Both the position numbers and the translations under genes were made by a program. From an uncultured Prevotellaceae bacterium (GTDB lineage Bacteria; Bacteroidota; Bacteroidia; Bacteroidales; Bacteroidaceae): a stretch of DNA of 25,068 nt. Below, in pieces: positions 7,037 through 16,778 of the stretch; within the stretch, counting starts at the first letter, position 1, and every line of letters starts with the position of its first letter. Location of the stretch: contig CALAVF010000144.1 of the NCBI GenBank assembly GCA_937892315.1, forward strand, positions 1 through 25,068. Reading direction: 5' to 3'. The notes under the pieces are model-generated. The model was not told where the DNA came from. It did not search any database and was given only the letters and a program-made list of their open reading frames with translations.

Positions 7037-7068
7037 TTTGTTTTTTCTCTCACTTATCCGTAACTTTG
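7037..7068 (+). promoter_or_regulatory. Bacteroidota-type promoter of the threonine operon
   Basis: TTTG (7037-7040) and TAACTTTG (7061-7068, exact TAnnTTTG) are separated by 20 bp, an excellent match to the Bacteroidota housekeeping consensus. Initiation near 7073-7076 would leave a leader of about 30 nt before the thrA ATG at 7105, too short for a peptide-type attenuator. Confidence 0.75.
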
Positions 7069-7104
7069 CACCCGATTTTGATATTGTACAATATAGAACG
7101 CTGA

Positions 7105-9591
7105 ATGAAGGTATTAAAGTTTGGCGGAACCTCGGTGGGTTCCGTGGAGAGTATTCTCAATTTGAAAAAGATTGTGGAGGCTTGTCAGGAGCCTGTGATT
7201 GTGGTAGTGTCGGCTTTGGGTGGCATTACGGACAAACTCATCGGCACTTCGAAACTGGCGGTGGCTGGTGATGCGACTTATCTGACGGCTTACGAGGAAA
7301 TGGTGGAGCGTCACCACCAGATGATTGACGCAATTATCACAGACACAGAGAAGAAGGCTCGGCTGCTGGGCACGGTGGACGAGTTGCTGGGGCAACTGAA
7401 GAGCATCTATCAGGGTGTGTTCCTGATTGGCGACTTGAGCGAGAAGACGAGCAACGTGATTGTGTCTTACGGCGAGCGGATTTCGAGCAATATTGTGGCG
7501 ACGCTCATCGAGAACGCCAAGTGGTATAACTCGCTGGAGTTTATCAAGACGAAGCACAAGCAGGGCAGGAATCTGTTCAGCAATTCGGTGAGTATGCCGC
7601 TGATTCTGGAGGCTTTCAAGGACTTTAAGGAGGGCAAGGCTGACCATCGGGTGTGTCTGGCTCCTGGTTTCATTGCCACCGACAGCGTGACGGGCGAGGT
7701 GACGAACCTGGGCAGAGGCGGCAGTGACTATACGGCTGCGATTTTGGCTGCGGCACTGGATGCCGAGGTGCTGGAGATTTGGACAGACGTGTCTGGATTC
7801 ATGACTGCCGACCCGAGGGTGATTAACACGGCATACCCGATTGACAAACTCTCCTACGTGGAGGCAACGGAGTTGTGCAACTTCGGTGCGAAGGTGGTGT
7901 ACCCGCCAACGATTTATCCGGTGTGTGTGAAGAAGATTCCAATTCTCGTCAAGAATACGTTCCGTCCCGAGGATAAGGGTACCATCATCACGAATCTGGA
8001 GGCAGGTGACGACAACGGACGTGCCATCAAGGGCATTTCGAGCATCAACAACACGAGCCTGATTACGGTGAGTGGTTTGTCGATGGTGGGTGTGATTGGT
8101 GTGAACCGACGCATCTTCACGACGTTGGCAGAGAATGGCATCAGCGTGTTCATGGTGAGCCAGGCAAGTTCGGAGAACAGCACGTCTATCGGTGTGACGG
8201 ATAGCGATGCTGAACGGGCATGTGAGGTGCTGAACCGCGAGTTCCAGAAGGAGATAGAGATGGGCGCGATGTACAAGATGAAACTGGAGAGCGACTTGGC
8301 AACGGTGGCGATTGTGGGCGAGAACATGAAGCATACGCCTGGCATTGCGGGCAAGTTGTTCGGCACGTTGGGACGAAACGGTATCAGCGTGATTGCCTGT
8401 GCTCAGGGTGCGAGCGAAACGAACATCTCGTTTGTGGTGGAGCGGAAGAGTCTGCGGAAGTCGCTGAATGTGATTCACGATTCGTTCTTCCTGTCGGAAT
8501 ATCAGGTGCTGAATGTGTTCCTGTGTGGCGTCGGCACGGTGGGCGGCAGCCTGCTGGAGCAGATTGCCAGTCAGCAGAAGAAATTGATGGGGGAGCGGAA
8601 CCTGAAGATTAACATCGTGGGCATTGCGAGTGGACACAATGCGGTGTTCAATCGGGATGGCATCGACTTGCTGCAATTTACGGAAGACAATGCTTTCTCC
8701 ATCAAGAAACTGCGTGCGGCGTTGAAGGCGGCTGAACCGAGCAACATCAAGCGGCTGAAGAACGAGGTCATTGGCATGAACATCTTCAACAGCGTGTTTG
8801 TGGATTGTACGGCAAGCACGGAGGTGGCAAATCTGTACGAAGACTTCTTGAGCAACAACATCTCGGTGGTGGCTGCGAACAAGGTGGCGGCATCGAGCGA
8901 CTATGCGAACTATGCGAAACTGAAGGCGACGGCACGGAAGAGGGGCGTGAAGTATCTGTTTGAGACGAATGTGGGTGCTGGATTGCCCATTATCAATACG
9001 ATTAACGACCTCATCAACTCAGGCGACAAGATTCTGAAGTTGGAGGCGGTGCTGAGTGGCACGCTCAACTTCTTCTTCAACAAAATCAGTGCCGAGGTGC
9101 CTTTCAGCGAGACGGTGCGTATGGCGAAGGAGGAAGGATACAGCGAACCCGACCCACGCATCGACCTGAGTGGCAAGGATGTGGTGAGAAAGTTGGTGAT
9201 TCTGTCTCGCGAGGCAGGTTATCAGATGAATCAGGAGGACGTGGAGAAGAAGTTGTTCATTCCTCAGTCGTTCTTCGACGGTTCGCTGGAGGACTTCTGG
9301 AAGAACCTGCCATCGTTGGATGCTGACTTTGAGAAGGAGCGTCAGGAGGTGGAGGCTGCCAATCAGCACTGGAAGTTTGTGGCAAAACTGGAGAACGGGA
9401 AGGGTAGTGTGTCTTTGCAGCGTGTGGGCGAGCACCATCCGTTCTACGACCTCGAAGGCTCTAACAATATCATCCTCATCACGACGGAGCGTTACAACCA
9501 GTACCCCATGCTCATTCAGGGCTACGGTGCAGGTGCTTCGGTGACGGCTGCCGGCGTGTTTGCGGACATCATGTCAATAGCCAATATCTGA
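7105..9591 (+). CDS. thrA: Bifunctional aspartokinase / homoserine dehydrogenase
   Basis: 828 residues, the normal length for ThrA-type fusions. It catalyses the first and third steps of the aspartate pathway to threonine (aspartate to aspartyl-phosphate; aspartate semialdehyde to homoserine). Aspartokinase is N-terminal with KFGGTSVGS at residues 5-13 and GRGGSDYTAAIL at ~203. Two ACT regulatory segments follow (around SLITVSGLSMVGVIGV and VAIVGENMKHTPGIAGKLF). The dehydrogenase begins with the NAD(P)-binding CGVGTVGGSL at ~474 and includes VAANKVA (~592), GAGLPII and LSGTLNF. It is first in a thrA-apgM-thrC operon with a clear upstream promoter. Feedback inhibition by threonine is expected from the ACT domains but not shown here. 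Confidence 0.97.
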   Translation: MKVLKFGGTSVGSVESILNLKKIVEACQEPVIVVVSALGGITDKLIGTSKLAVAGDATYLTAYEEMVERHHQMIDAIITDTEKKARLLGTVDELLGQLKSIYQGVFLIGDLSEKTSNVIVSYGERISSNIVATLIENAKWYNSLEFIKTKHKQGRNLFSNSVSMPLILEAFKDFKEGKADHRVCLAPGFIATDSVTGEVTNLGRGGSDYTAAILAAALDAEVLEIWTDVSGFMTADPRVINTAYPIDKLSYVEATELCNFGAKVVYPPTIYPVCVKKIPILVKNTFRPEDKGTIITNLEAGDDNGRAIKGISSINNTSLITVSGLSMVGVIGVNRRIFTTLAENGISVFMVSQASSENSTSIGVTDSDAERACEVLNREFQKEIEMGAMYKMKLESDLATVAIVGENMKHTPGIAGKLFGTLGRNGISVIACAQGASETNISFVVERKSLRKSLNVIHDSFFLSEYQVLNVFLCGVGTVGGSLLEQIASQQKKLMGERNLKINIVGIASGHNAVFNRDGIDLLQFTEDNAFSIKKLRAALKAAEPSNIKRLKNEVIGMNIFNSVFVDCTASTEVANLYEDFLSNNISVVAANKVAASSDYANYAKLKATARKRGVKYLFETNVGAGLPIINTINDLINSGDKILKLEAVLSGTLNFFFNKISAEVPFSETVRMAKEEGYSEPDPRIDLSGKDVVRKLVILSREAGYQMNQEDVEKKLFIPQSFFDGSLEDFWKNLPSLDADFEKERQEVEAANQHWKFVAKLENGKGSVSLQRVGEHHPFYDLEGSNNIILITTERYNQYPMLIQGYGAGASVTAAGVFADIMSIANI

Positions 9592-9592
9592 T

Positions 9593-10894
9593 ATGAAGCA
9601 TATTATTATCTTGGGTGACGGCATGGCAGATTGGCATGTGGAGTCGCTGGGCGGAAAGACGCTGCTCCAGTATGCCAAGACACCTTATATGGACATGCTT
9701 GCCAAAGTGGGCAGGACGGGTATGCTGAAGACGGTGCAGGACGGATTCCACCCTGGCTCAGAGGTGGCGAACTCGAGCATCCTCGGCTATGACCAGAACG
9801 AGGTGTATGAGGGTCGTGGCCCTTTAGAGGCTGCCAGCATCGGCGTGGAACTGGCTCCTGACGACATGGCGATTCGCAGCAACATCATCTGCATCGAGGG
9901 CGACCACATCAAGAACCATTCGTGTGGAAGGCTGGAGACAGAAGAGGGCGATGTGCTGATCAAGTATTTGCAGGAGAAGTTGGCGAATGACCCCGAAGTG
10001 GTGGAGAAGTATGGCAACGTGGTGCATTTCTATACGGGTGTGCAGTACAGGCATCTGCTGGTCATCAATGGTGGCAGCAAACACTTGGTGTGTACACCAC
10101 CTCATGATGTGCCGCTGAAGCCGTGGAAGCCACTGCTGGTGAAGCCCGACCTGGAGGCGGAGAAGAAAGACCCTCACAAGTCGAAACTCTCGGCGACGGA
10201 GACGGCGGAGTTGCTGAATCTGCTGATTGTGAAGAGTCAGAAACTGTTGGGTGAACACCCGTTCAATGCTCAACGCATCGCTGAAGGGAAAGACCCAGCC
10301 AACTCCATCTGGCCCTGGGCAGGAGGCTATCGTCCGCACATGGTGCCGCTGACGACGACTTTCCCCCAGATTAAACGGGGTGCGGTCATCACGGCTGTTG
10401 ACCTCATCAGGGGCATCGGCTCGCTGGCAGGCTTGCGGATCATCAATGTGGAAGGTGCTACGGGGCTTTACGATACCAACTATGAAGGGAAGGCACAGGC
10501 AGCCATTGAGGCGTTGAAGACGGACGATTTCGTCTATCTGCATATCGAGGCATCTGATGAGGCTGGACATGACGGCGACTTGGAACTGAAACTCCTGACA
10601 ATTGAGAATCTGGACAGCCGTGCCATCAAACTTATCTACGAAGAGGTGAAGAACTGGGGAGTGGCTGGCACTCCGACGGCTGACTTGGAACCTGTTGCCA
10701 TTGCCGTCTTGCCTGACCACCCGACGCCCATCGCACATCGGACACATACGAATGAACCGATTCCTTTCCTCATTTATGCTCCTGGCATCGAAGCGGATGA
10801 TGTGGAGGTGTTTGACGAGGACGCTTGCAAGGCAGGTGCTTACGGACTGTTGGAAAAGGATGGGTTTATCAGAGCGTTTATGGATATAAAATAA
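9593..10894 (+). CDS. apgM: ApgM-family (alkaline phosphatase superfamily) protein, proposed homoserine kinase
   Basis: 433 residues starting 1 bp after the thrA stop (TGATATG), so translation is coupled. The N-terminus IIILGDGMADW carries the metal-binding Asp. GSEVANSSILGYD (~55-67) holds the nucleophile Ser. Later metal ligands are in HIEASDEAGHDGD and LPDHPTPIAHRTHTNEPIPF. This is the archaeal-type cofactor-independent phosphoglycerate mutase family (2,3-bisphosphoglycerate-independent). Bacteroidota members embedded between thrA and thrC have been annotated as a proposed homoserine kinase, since no thrB is present. The family is certain; the kinase role here is inferred from operon position. 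Confidence 0.9.
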   Translation: MKHIIILGDGMADWHVESLGGKTLLQYAKTPYMDMLAKVGRTGMLKTVQDGFHPGSEVANSSILGYDQNEVYEGRGPLEAASIGVELAPDDMAIRSNIICIEGDHIKNHSCGRLETEEGDVLIKYLQEKLANDPEVVEKYGNVVHFYTGVQYRHLLVINGGSKHLVCTPPHDVPLKPWKPLLVKPDLEAEKKDPHKSKLSATETAELLNLLIVKSQKLLGEHPFNAQRIAEGKDPANSIWPWAGGYRPHMVPLTTTFPQIKRGAVITAVDLIRGIGSLAGLRIINVEGATGLYDTNYEGKAQAAIEALKTDDFVYLHIEASDEAGHDGDLELKLLTIENLDSRAIKLIYEEVKNWGVAGTPTADLEPVAIAVLPDHPTPIAHRTHTNEPIPFLIYAPGIEADDVEVFDEDACKAGAYGLLEKDGFIRAFMDIK

Positions 10895-10900
10895 GAAGAT

Positions 10901-12202
10901 ATGATATTTTACAGTACAAACGGACAGGCTCCTGTTGCTACGCTGGAAAAGGCGGTGGTGAAGGGGTTGGCAGAGGACAAGGGACTTTATATGCCAGAAC
11001 GCATCAAGGCTCTTCCTCAGGAGTTTTTTGACCATATAGAGAACCTTTCATTCCAAGAGATTGCTTACACCGTGGCAGATGCCTTCTTCGGTGAAGATGT
11101 GCCTGCTGAGGATTTGAAGAAGATTGTGTATGACACGCTGGCGTTTGACTGCCCTTGTGTAAAGGTGACAGATAGTATCTATTCGTTGGAGTTGTTTCAT
11201 GGTCCTACGTTGGCTTTCAAGGATGTGGGTGCCAGATTTATGGCTCGCCTGTTGCAGTATTTCTTGAAGAAAGAGGGTAAGGGACAGGTGAATGTGCTGG
11301 TGGCTACCTCGGGTGATACGGGAAGTGCGGTGGCAAATGGCTTCTTGGGCGTGGATGGCATTCATGTGTATGTGCTCTATCCGAAGGGAAAGGTAAGCCC
11401 GATTCAGGAGTGCCAGTTCACCACATTGGGCAAGAACATCACGGCAGTGGAGGTGGATGGTGTGTTTGACGATTGCCAGGCACTGGTGAAGAATGCCTTT
11501 ATGGATGCCGACCTCAATGCTCACATGAGGCTGACATCAGCCAACTCTATCAACGTGGCACGTTTCCTCCCACAAGCGTTCTACTACTTCTATGCATACG
11601 CTCAGATGAAGAAACGTGGTTTGGCTGACCAACTGGTGGTGTGTGTGCCATCGGGCAATTTCGGCAATATCTGTTCGGCACTGTTTGGCAAGAAGATGGG
11701 GCTGCCCATCAAGCGTTTCATTGCTGCCAACAATGCTAACGACATCTTCTTCAAATATCTGCAAACAGGCAAGTATGAGCCGAAACCATCTGTTCAGACC
11801 ATTGCTAATGCGATGGACGTGGGCGACCCGAGCAATTTTGCCCGTATCTACGACCTGTATGGCAAGAGTCATGCGGCGATTACGGCAGACATCAGCGGTG
11901 CTACTTACACGAATGAGCAGATTGCCGAAACCATTAAGGAGGTGAAAGCGAAGACGGGTTACGTGTGCGACCCTCATGGGGCATGTGGCTATCGTGCCTT
12001 GAAAGAAGGATTGAAGGAAGGCGAAGTGGGCGTGTTCCTCGAAACGGCTCACCCAGCCAAGTTCAAAGATACGGTGGATGGCATCCTTGGCGAGAACATC
12101 GAGATTCCTGCCAAACTTCAGGCATTCATGCAGGGAACGAAGCAGAGTGTGCCGATGGGCAGGGACTTTGCCGCCTTTAAGCAGTATCTTCTGGCTGAAT
12201 AA
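10901..12202 (+). CDS. thrC: Threonine synthase
   Basis: 433 residues. It converts O-phosphohomoserine to threonine using pyridoxal phosphate. The N-terminal threonine synthase domain is recognisable (YSTNGQAPVATLEKAV, EDKGLYMPE). The PLP-binding lysine is Lys107 in HGPTLAFKDVGARF. The Ser/Thr-Gly phosphate-binding loop is VATSGDTGSAVANGF, and VPSGNFGNICSALFGKKMG lies further on. It starts 6 bp after the apgM stop, completing the operon that makes threonine from aspartate semialdehyde. Length and domain order are normal. Confidence 0.97.
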   Translation: MIFYSTNGQAPVATLEKAVVKGLAEDKGLYMPERIKALPQEFFDHIENLSFQEIAYTVADAFFGEDVPAEDLKKIVYDTLAFDCPCVKVTDSIYSLELFHGPTLAFKDVGARFMARLLQYFLKKEGKGQVNVLVATSGDTGSAVANGFLGVDGIHVYVLYPKGKVSPIQECQFTTLGKNITAVEVDGVFDDCQALVKNAFMDADLNAHMRLTSANSINVARFLPQAFYYFYAYAQMKKRGLADQLVVCVPSGNFGNICSALFGKKMGLPIKRFIAANNANDIFFKYLQTGKYEPKPSVQTIANAMDVGDPSNFARIYDLYGKSHAAITADISGATYTNEQIAETIKEVKAKTGYVCDPHGACGYRALKEGLKEGEVGVFLETAHPAKFKDTVDGILGENIEIPAKLQAFMQGTKQSVPMGRDFAAFKQYLLAE

Positions 12203-12218
12203 AAAAAGGAGTGTTTCT

Positions 12219-14288
12219 ATGAAATCGAGCAAGCAGCAAAAACGTACTGACATCACCCGCTTTCTGATGAAGGTGGCATTGGTGGTCGTGTCAACGGTAT
12301 TGATTGTCTATTTCATGCCGAGGGGCGATGAGTTTGGCTATAAGTATGAGCAGAACATGCCTTGGAACTACGGTTTGCTGATTGCCAATACAAAGTTCCC
12401 TATCTTGAAGAATGACTCAGTCATTCATAAGGAGCGGGAACTGACCAAGCGACGTTTCCAGCCTTACTTCCACTATGAGAAAGAAGTGAAGGACAGTATG
12501 GTGAATCGTCTGTATCATCATGCCGCTCAAGAGTGGAATGGGGAGAACGCCACAATGTATGTACACCACATTGCGGTTTTGCTGGATACGATTTATCGTC
12601 ATGGTGTGCTGTCTGTCGAAGACTATACGCAGCAATCGGACGAGGAGCATCACAAGAACATCCGCATTGTGAATGACAATTTGGCGACGTCTGTCCCTTT
12701 GTCCAGCGTTTATTCTCCACGTTCTGCCTACAAATACATCATGTCGGCAGACACAGCCAAATATTCGCGTCTGGTCTTGCAGCAGTACAATATCAATGAA
12801 CTGATTCAACCCAACTTGACCTATGATGAGATGATGTCGAAGGAAGAGTTGGATGAGCAGTTGCAGGGCATTTCGAACTATAGCGGTTTTGTGCAGGCAG
12901 GACAGAAGATTATTGACCGTGGCGAGACGGTGACAGATGAGATTTACGATATTTTGTATTCCTATCAGAAAGACTTTGAACGGCGGAACACGGATAGTGC
13001 GGAACTGCCTTATAAGTCTATCGGGCAGACCATCTTTGTGCTGGTCATCCTCACCATCCTCATTTCCTATCTGACGCTTTTCCGTGCAGATTATTTCGAC
13101 AATGCCCGTAGTGGCATTCTGCTTTTCGCTTTGCCTGTGGCTTTCTGCATCATCGCCTCGTTGATGATGTCGCATAAGATACTGAATGTGTTCATGTTGC
13201 CATGTTGTATGGTGCCTATCATCATCCGTGTGTTCATGGATTCTCGTACCGCCTTTATGTTCCACACGGGCATGGTGCTCATCATCTCTCTGATGCTGAC
13301 CAGCAACTATGAGTTCATTATCTTGCAGTTGGTGGCAGGTATGGTTGCCATCCAGACCTTGCGTGAACTCTCACAGCGTTCGCAGATTATCCGCACGGCG
13401 TTCATCATTTTCTGTGTCTATGTGATATTCTATACGGGTTATTCGCTCTACCATGAGAACGGCGTCAAGATGGACACGTGGATGTATGTGTGCTTCTCTG
13501 TGAATTGTGTGCTGCTGATGTTCACCTATCCGATGCTGTGGGTGTTTGAGAAACTCTTCGGCTTTGTCAGCGATGTGACGCTGGTAGAATTGAGCAATGT
13601 GCACAATCCGCTTTTGCAGCGAATGACAGAAGTGGCTCCTGGCACTTTCCAGCACTCCATGCAGGTGGCAAACCTCAGTGCGGAGGTGGCGAACAAGATT
13701 GGAGGAAAGGCACAGTTGGTGCGTACAGGTGCCCTCTATCATGACATTGGCAAGATGGAGCGTCCTGTCTTCTTCACGGAGAATCAGAACGGTGTGTCGC
13801 CTCACAAGCACTTGACCCCGTTGAAGAGTGCCGAGGTCATCATTGCCCATGTAGCCAATGGTGTGGCACTTGCCGATAAGAATCACATCCCCAATTCCAT
13901 CAAGCGTTTCATCCTCACGCACCACGGAAAGGGCAAGGCGAAGTATTTCTACATCACTTACAAAAACGAGCATCCAGACGAAGAGATTGATGAGGCAGCA
14001 TTCACCTATCCTGGTCCGAACCCCAGCACGAAGGAAGAGGCAATCCTGATGATGTGTGATGCTACAGAAGCAGCCTCACGTTCCCTGCCAGAATACACGG
14101 AAGAGAGCATCAATCAGTTGGTTGACAGGATTATAGATGCCCAAGTGGCAGAAGGATTCTTTAGCGAGTGCTCCATCACGTTCAAGGATATTGCCGTGGC
14201 AAAAGCCGTCTTGAAAGATAAGTTGAAGACCATCTACCACACACGCATTTCCTATCCGGAACTGAACAATGCAACCAATGAGTTGTAG
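12219..14288 (+). CDS. 7TM-HD domain phosphohydrolase, PgpH-type
   Basis: 689 residues from ATG 12219, chosen because AAAAAAAGGAG (12201-12211) is a good ribosome-binding site and upstream frame overlaps thrC. An N-terminal membrane helix (~17-33) precedes a ~250-residue extracytoplasmic 7TMR-HDED domain. A seven-helix block spans ~265-455. The cytoplasmic HD domain has His479 (QHSMQVANLSAEVA), His508-Asp509 (YHDIGKM) and a later THHGKGK. Known family role: PgpH-type proteins degrade the second messenger c-di-AMP in Firmicutes and some other bacteria. Substrate is not established from this sequence. It lies 16 bp after thrC but is functionally unrelated to threonine synthesis. Confidence 0.88.
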   Translation: MKSSKQQKRTDITRFLMKVALVVVSTVLIVYFMPRGDEFGYKYEQNMPWNYGLLIANTKFPILKNDSVIHKERELTKRRFQPYFHYEKEVKDSMVNRLYHHAAQEWNGENATMYVHHIAVLLDTIYRHGVLSVEDYTQQSDEEHHKNIRIVNDNLATSVPLSSVYSPRSAYKYIMSADTAKYSRLVLQQYNINELIQPNLTYDEMMSKEELDEQLQGISNYSGFVQAGQKIIDRGETVTDEIYDILYSYQKDFERRNTDSAELPYKSIGQTIFVLVILTILISYLTLFRADYFDNARSGILLFALPVAFCIIASLMMSHKILNVFMLPCCMVPIIIRVFMDSRTAFMFHTGMVLIISLMLTSNYEFIILQLVAGMVAIQTLRELSQRSQIIRTAFIIFCVYVIFYTGYSLYHENGVKMDTWMYVCFSVNCVLLMFTYPMLWVFEKLFGFVSDVTLVELSNVHNPLLQRMTEVAPGTFQHSMQVANLSAEVANKIGGKAQLVRTGALYHDIGKMERPVFFTENQNGVSPHKHLTPLKSAEVIIAHVANGVALADKNHIPNSIKRFILTHHGKGKAKYFYITYKNEHPDEEIDEAAFTYPGPNPSTKEEAILMMCDATEAASRSLPEYTEESINQLVDRIIDAQVAEGFFSECSITFKDIAVAKAVLKDKLKTIYHTRISYPELNNATNEL

Positions 14289-14365
14289 GCTTTCTGCAGA
14301 AGGGGAATGCGACGGGGTGAGAGAAAGAGAAACAAGGTAAAAAGATATAATAGGTAAAGAGAAAA

Positions 14366-15874
14366 ATGAAGAATAAACTTTGGCAGACATTTCTGCTTGT
14401 GCTTCTGGTGCTGGTGGCATTGATAGGCTTGTTCTATCTGCCACGCATGAAGATGTTTGACACCGACCTTCGTCGTGTGAACATCCTCAGCGATGTGCAG
14501 CGTCGTGATAAGGACGGCAAGATATTGGCAGAAGTCGTCGCCGATTCGCTCGATGGCTATGTGGAGCAAGGCGTTGATTCTGCAGCCATCAAGGTCAAGC
14601 AACTGCATTATGTCGATTCCGTTCCTGTCGGAATGACCGCCACCGAGGATTTTGCGGACATAAAGGGTGTCAATCGTGAGATGGACATCTTCTATGCAGC
14701 ACTTGACCATGTGTCAGAGCGTCCTGTACGCATCGCCTACTTTGGCGATTCTTATATTGAGGGCGATATCCTTACGATGGACTTGCGAGGATTGTTGCAG
14801 CAGAAATACGGTGGTCGAGGCGTTGGTTTTGTGGAGATTCAGTGTGTCTCTTCCGATTTTCGCCGTTCCCTCACCACCAAACGCAGTGGTTGGAGCAATT
14901 ATCATGCCAATGAGAAAGGCAGAGGATTCAAGGCTTCGTTGCAGGGTCCTGCTGGCAGTTATTTTATCCCCAGTGGGTCGGCCACTTACGAGATGCGTGG
15001 CACCAAAAATGTCTATCCCAACTTGTTGGATACAGCCGAGGTGGCAACCGTCTATTTCACGCCGGGCACAGGGTTGAACATCAACTATGCCATCAATGGC
15101 GGTGAAAGCCAGTCGCTCTTCTCCAATGGCACCCCTGTCGAGCCAGAAACATACGAGGAGGTGATAGAGGAACTCGACTCCGATTCGGTGGTACATTACA
15201 AGACCGTCACTCGCCAAGTGGCTCAGGCAACCAACGACGCTTGCTATGTGAAGGCAGAGTCAGTGAAAGGTCGCATCGGAAAGTTCAACATGAAGATTTC
15301 GGGCGGTGGCGGGTCACGCTTTTATGGTGTGGCTCTCGACGGACAGCATGGTATCTCGCTCGATAACTTCAGCATGAGAGGCAGCGGTGGTCAGCACCTG
15401 CTCAAAGTGCCTCAAGAGACCTTGCGAAGTTTTGCCGCTGTGCGTCCTTATGACCTCATCATCCTCCATTTCGGCCTGAACGTGGCAGGGCCTAAGCAGA
15501 AAGATTACAGTTCGTATGTGTCGCAGATAGGGAAGGTGGTGGAGCACATGAAAGATGCGTATCCCCATGCCAGCATCCTGATTGTCAGCATTGGCGACCG
15601 TGACGCTCGTGGCTCTGACGGACAGATGCACACGATGGGCGGCATTCAGGAGTTGGTTTCTTATCAGCGAAAGATGGCAAGCGACCAGCACGTGGCATTC
15701 TGGAATCTCTACGAGGCGATGGGTGGCGACGGAAGTCTTGTCAAGATGGTGGAGAACAAACAGGCAAATAAGGATTACACCCACATCAATTTTGCAGGAG
15801 GTCGTCATCTGGCAGAACTGCTGTTTGATGTGCTGATGAACGGAAAAAAGAATTACGACAATCGTGTTCATTAA
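14366..15874 (+). CDS. SGNH/GDSL hydrolase-like membrane-anchored protein (first of two)
   Basis: 502 residues. One N-terminal transmembrane anchor (~6-25: TFLLVLLVLVALIGLFYLP) is followed by an extracytoplasmic part. SGNH blocks are present: Ser129 in YFGDSYIEGD (block I), FGLN near residue 375 (block III with Asn), and Asp470-x-x-His473 in KDYTHINFAGG (block V). The region between blocks I and III (~150-360) is long and beta-rich, a probable carbohydrate-binding insertion. SGNH proteins beside MBOAT genes usually work as O-acetyltransferases or esterases on exported polysaccharide (compare AlgJ/AlgX and PatB). It overlaps the next SGNH gene by 11 nt if that uses the GTG start. Confidence 0.85.
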   Translation: MKNKLWQTFLLVLLVLVALIGLFYLPRMKMFDTDLRRVNILSDVQRRDKDGKILAEVVADSLDGYVEQGVDSAAIKVKQLHYVDSVPVGMTATEDFADIKGVNREMDIFYAALDHVSERPVRIAYFGDSYIEGDILTMDLRGLLQQKYGGRGVGFVEIQCVSSDFRRSLTTKRSGWSNYHANEKGRGFKASLQGPAGSYFIPSGSATYEMRGTKNVYPNLLDTAEVATVYFTPGTGLNINYAINGGESQSLFSNGTPVEPETYEEVIEELDSDSVVHYKTVTRQVAQATNDACYVKAESVKGRIGKFNMKISGGGGSRFYGVALDGQHGISLDNFSMRGSGGQHLLKVPQETLRSFAAVRPYDLIILHFGLNVAGPKQKDYSSYVSQIGKVVEHMKDAYPHASILIVSIGDRDARGSDGQMHTMGGIQELVSYQRKMASDQHVAFWNLYEAMGGDGSLVKMVENKQANKDYTHINFAGGRHLAELLFDVLMNGKKNYDNRVH

Positions 15875-16775
15875 CGCTCGACATATCATCCGCATGGCAC
15901 TCGGTGTCTTCGTTTTCGTCCTCTTCGGAAGCGGAGCCGTTGCTCAGTCGCTTTACACGCCCTTCCCCTCCAACTTCCGCAACACGCGTTCCAACGAGTT
16001 GATAGAGGGTTCTTCGCTTGAACCTGTGTTCAAGAAGTTGCAGCAGAAGAAGACGGTGAAAGTCATGCAGATAGGCGACTCCCACGTCAAGGGAAACTAC
16101 CTGCCACGTGCACTTGGCAACACCCTGCAGAACTACTTTCCACGCCTCGAATTCGCCTACTATGGCATCAACGGGGCATGGGCACGTCGTTTCTACGAGC
16201 AGGACATGATTAACCGTGTGGCAACCGAGCGTCCCGACCTCGTGGTCATCTCCTTTGGCACCAACGAGGCGCATGGCAATACCATCGACGAGCGTGCTCA
16301 TGCCGAAACCATGAACCTGCTCACACAGCGTATCAGCGAGCGATGCCCAGACGTGTGTTTCCTCTTCACCACACCTCCTGGCAGTTATATCTCTCAGCGG
16401 ACAGGCAGTTACACGACGGGCAGGGGACGTTACAGGCGGACACACTACAACACCGTGAAGGTGCCCAATGCCAACACCGCCAATGTGGCTCGCAGTATCG
16501 TCAAGTTCTGCCAGACGCACTACTTTGCCGTGTGGGACATCTACACCATTGCCGGCGGTGCTACATCCGCCTGTTCCAATTGGCGAGATGCAGGCTTGAT
16601 GAACACCGACTGCATCCACTACCTCGCCTCTGGTTACACCCTTCAGGGGAAACTGCTTGGCGAGGCTATCTACAAAGCATATTCAGGTACTGCCGTGTCG
16701 GGTAGTCAGACGCGTATGATGCACGGCTCCACACCGCAGGAGCAGAAGCCTTACATGTCAGTAAAAGGATTTTAA
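15864..16775 (+). CDS. SGNH/GDSL hydrolase-like secreted protein (second of two)
   Basis: 303 residues from a GTG at 15864; ATG 15894 is the alternative. The longer form is preferred because RHIIRMALGVFVFVLFGSG gives a signal peptide with a basic n-region, ending near GAVAQ. It is compact compared with the upstream paralogue. Block I is QIGDSHVKGNYL (Ser73), GINGAW supplies block II, FGTNEAH block III, and Asp249-x-x-His252 in TDCIHYLASGY block V. The full catalytic Ser/Gly/Asn/Asp-His set is present, so it should be active. Start overlap with the upstream gene and a 3-bp gap to the MBOAT gene argue for one transcript and a joint function. Confidence 0.85.
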   Translation: MFINARHIIRMALGVFVFVLFGSGAVAQSLYTPFPSNFRNTRSNELIEGSSLEPVFKKLQQKKTVKVMQIGDSHVKGNYLPRALGNTLQNYFPRLEFAYYGINGAWARRFYEQDMINRVATERPDLVVISFGTNEAHGNTIDERAHAETMNLLTQRISERCPDVCFLFTTPPGSYISQRTGSYTTGRGRYRRTHYNTVKVPNANTANVARSIVKFCQTHYFAVWDIYTIAGGATSACSNWRDAGLMNTDCIHYLASGYTLQGKLLGEAIYKAYSGTAVSGSQTRMMHGSTPQEQKPYMSVKGF

Positions 16776-16778
16776 GAA

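Noticed and set aside
7069..7104. Threonine/isoleucine leader-peptide attenuator before thrA
   Set aside because: The predicted leader is only ~30 nt, with no short ORF rich in Thr/Ile codons and no terminator hairpin.
7114..8676. 520-codon open frame antisense to thrA
   Set aside because: thrA is unambiguous on the plus strand; the antisense protein is His/Arg/Leu-rich with no recognisable domain, as expected from a shadow frame.
9824..11035. 403-codon open frame antisense to apgM and thrC
   Set aside because: It covers the apgM-thrC junction of a conserved operon and has no domain-like sequence.
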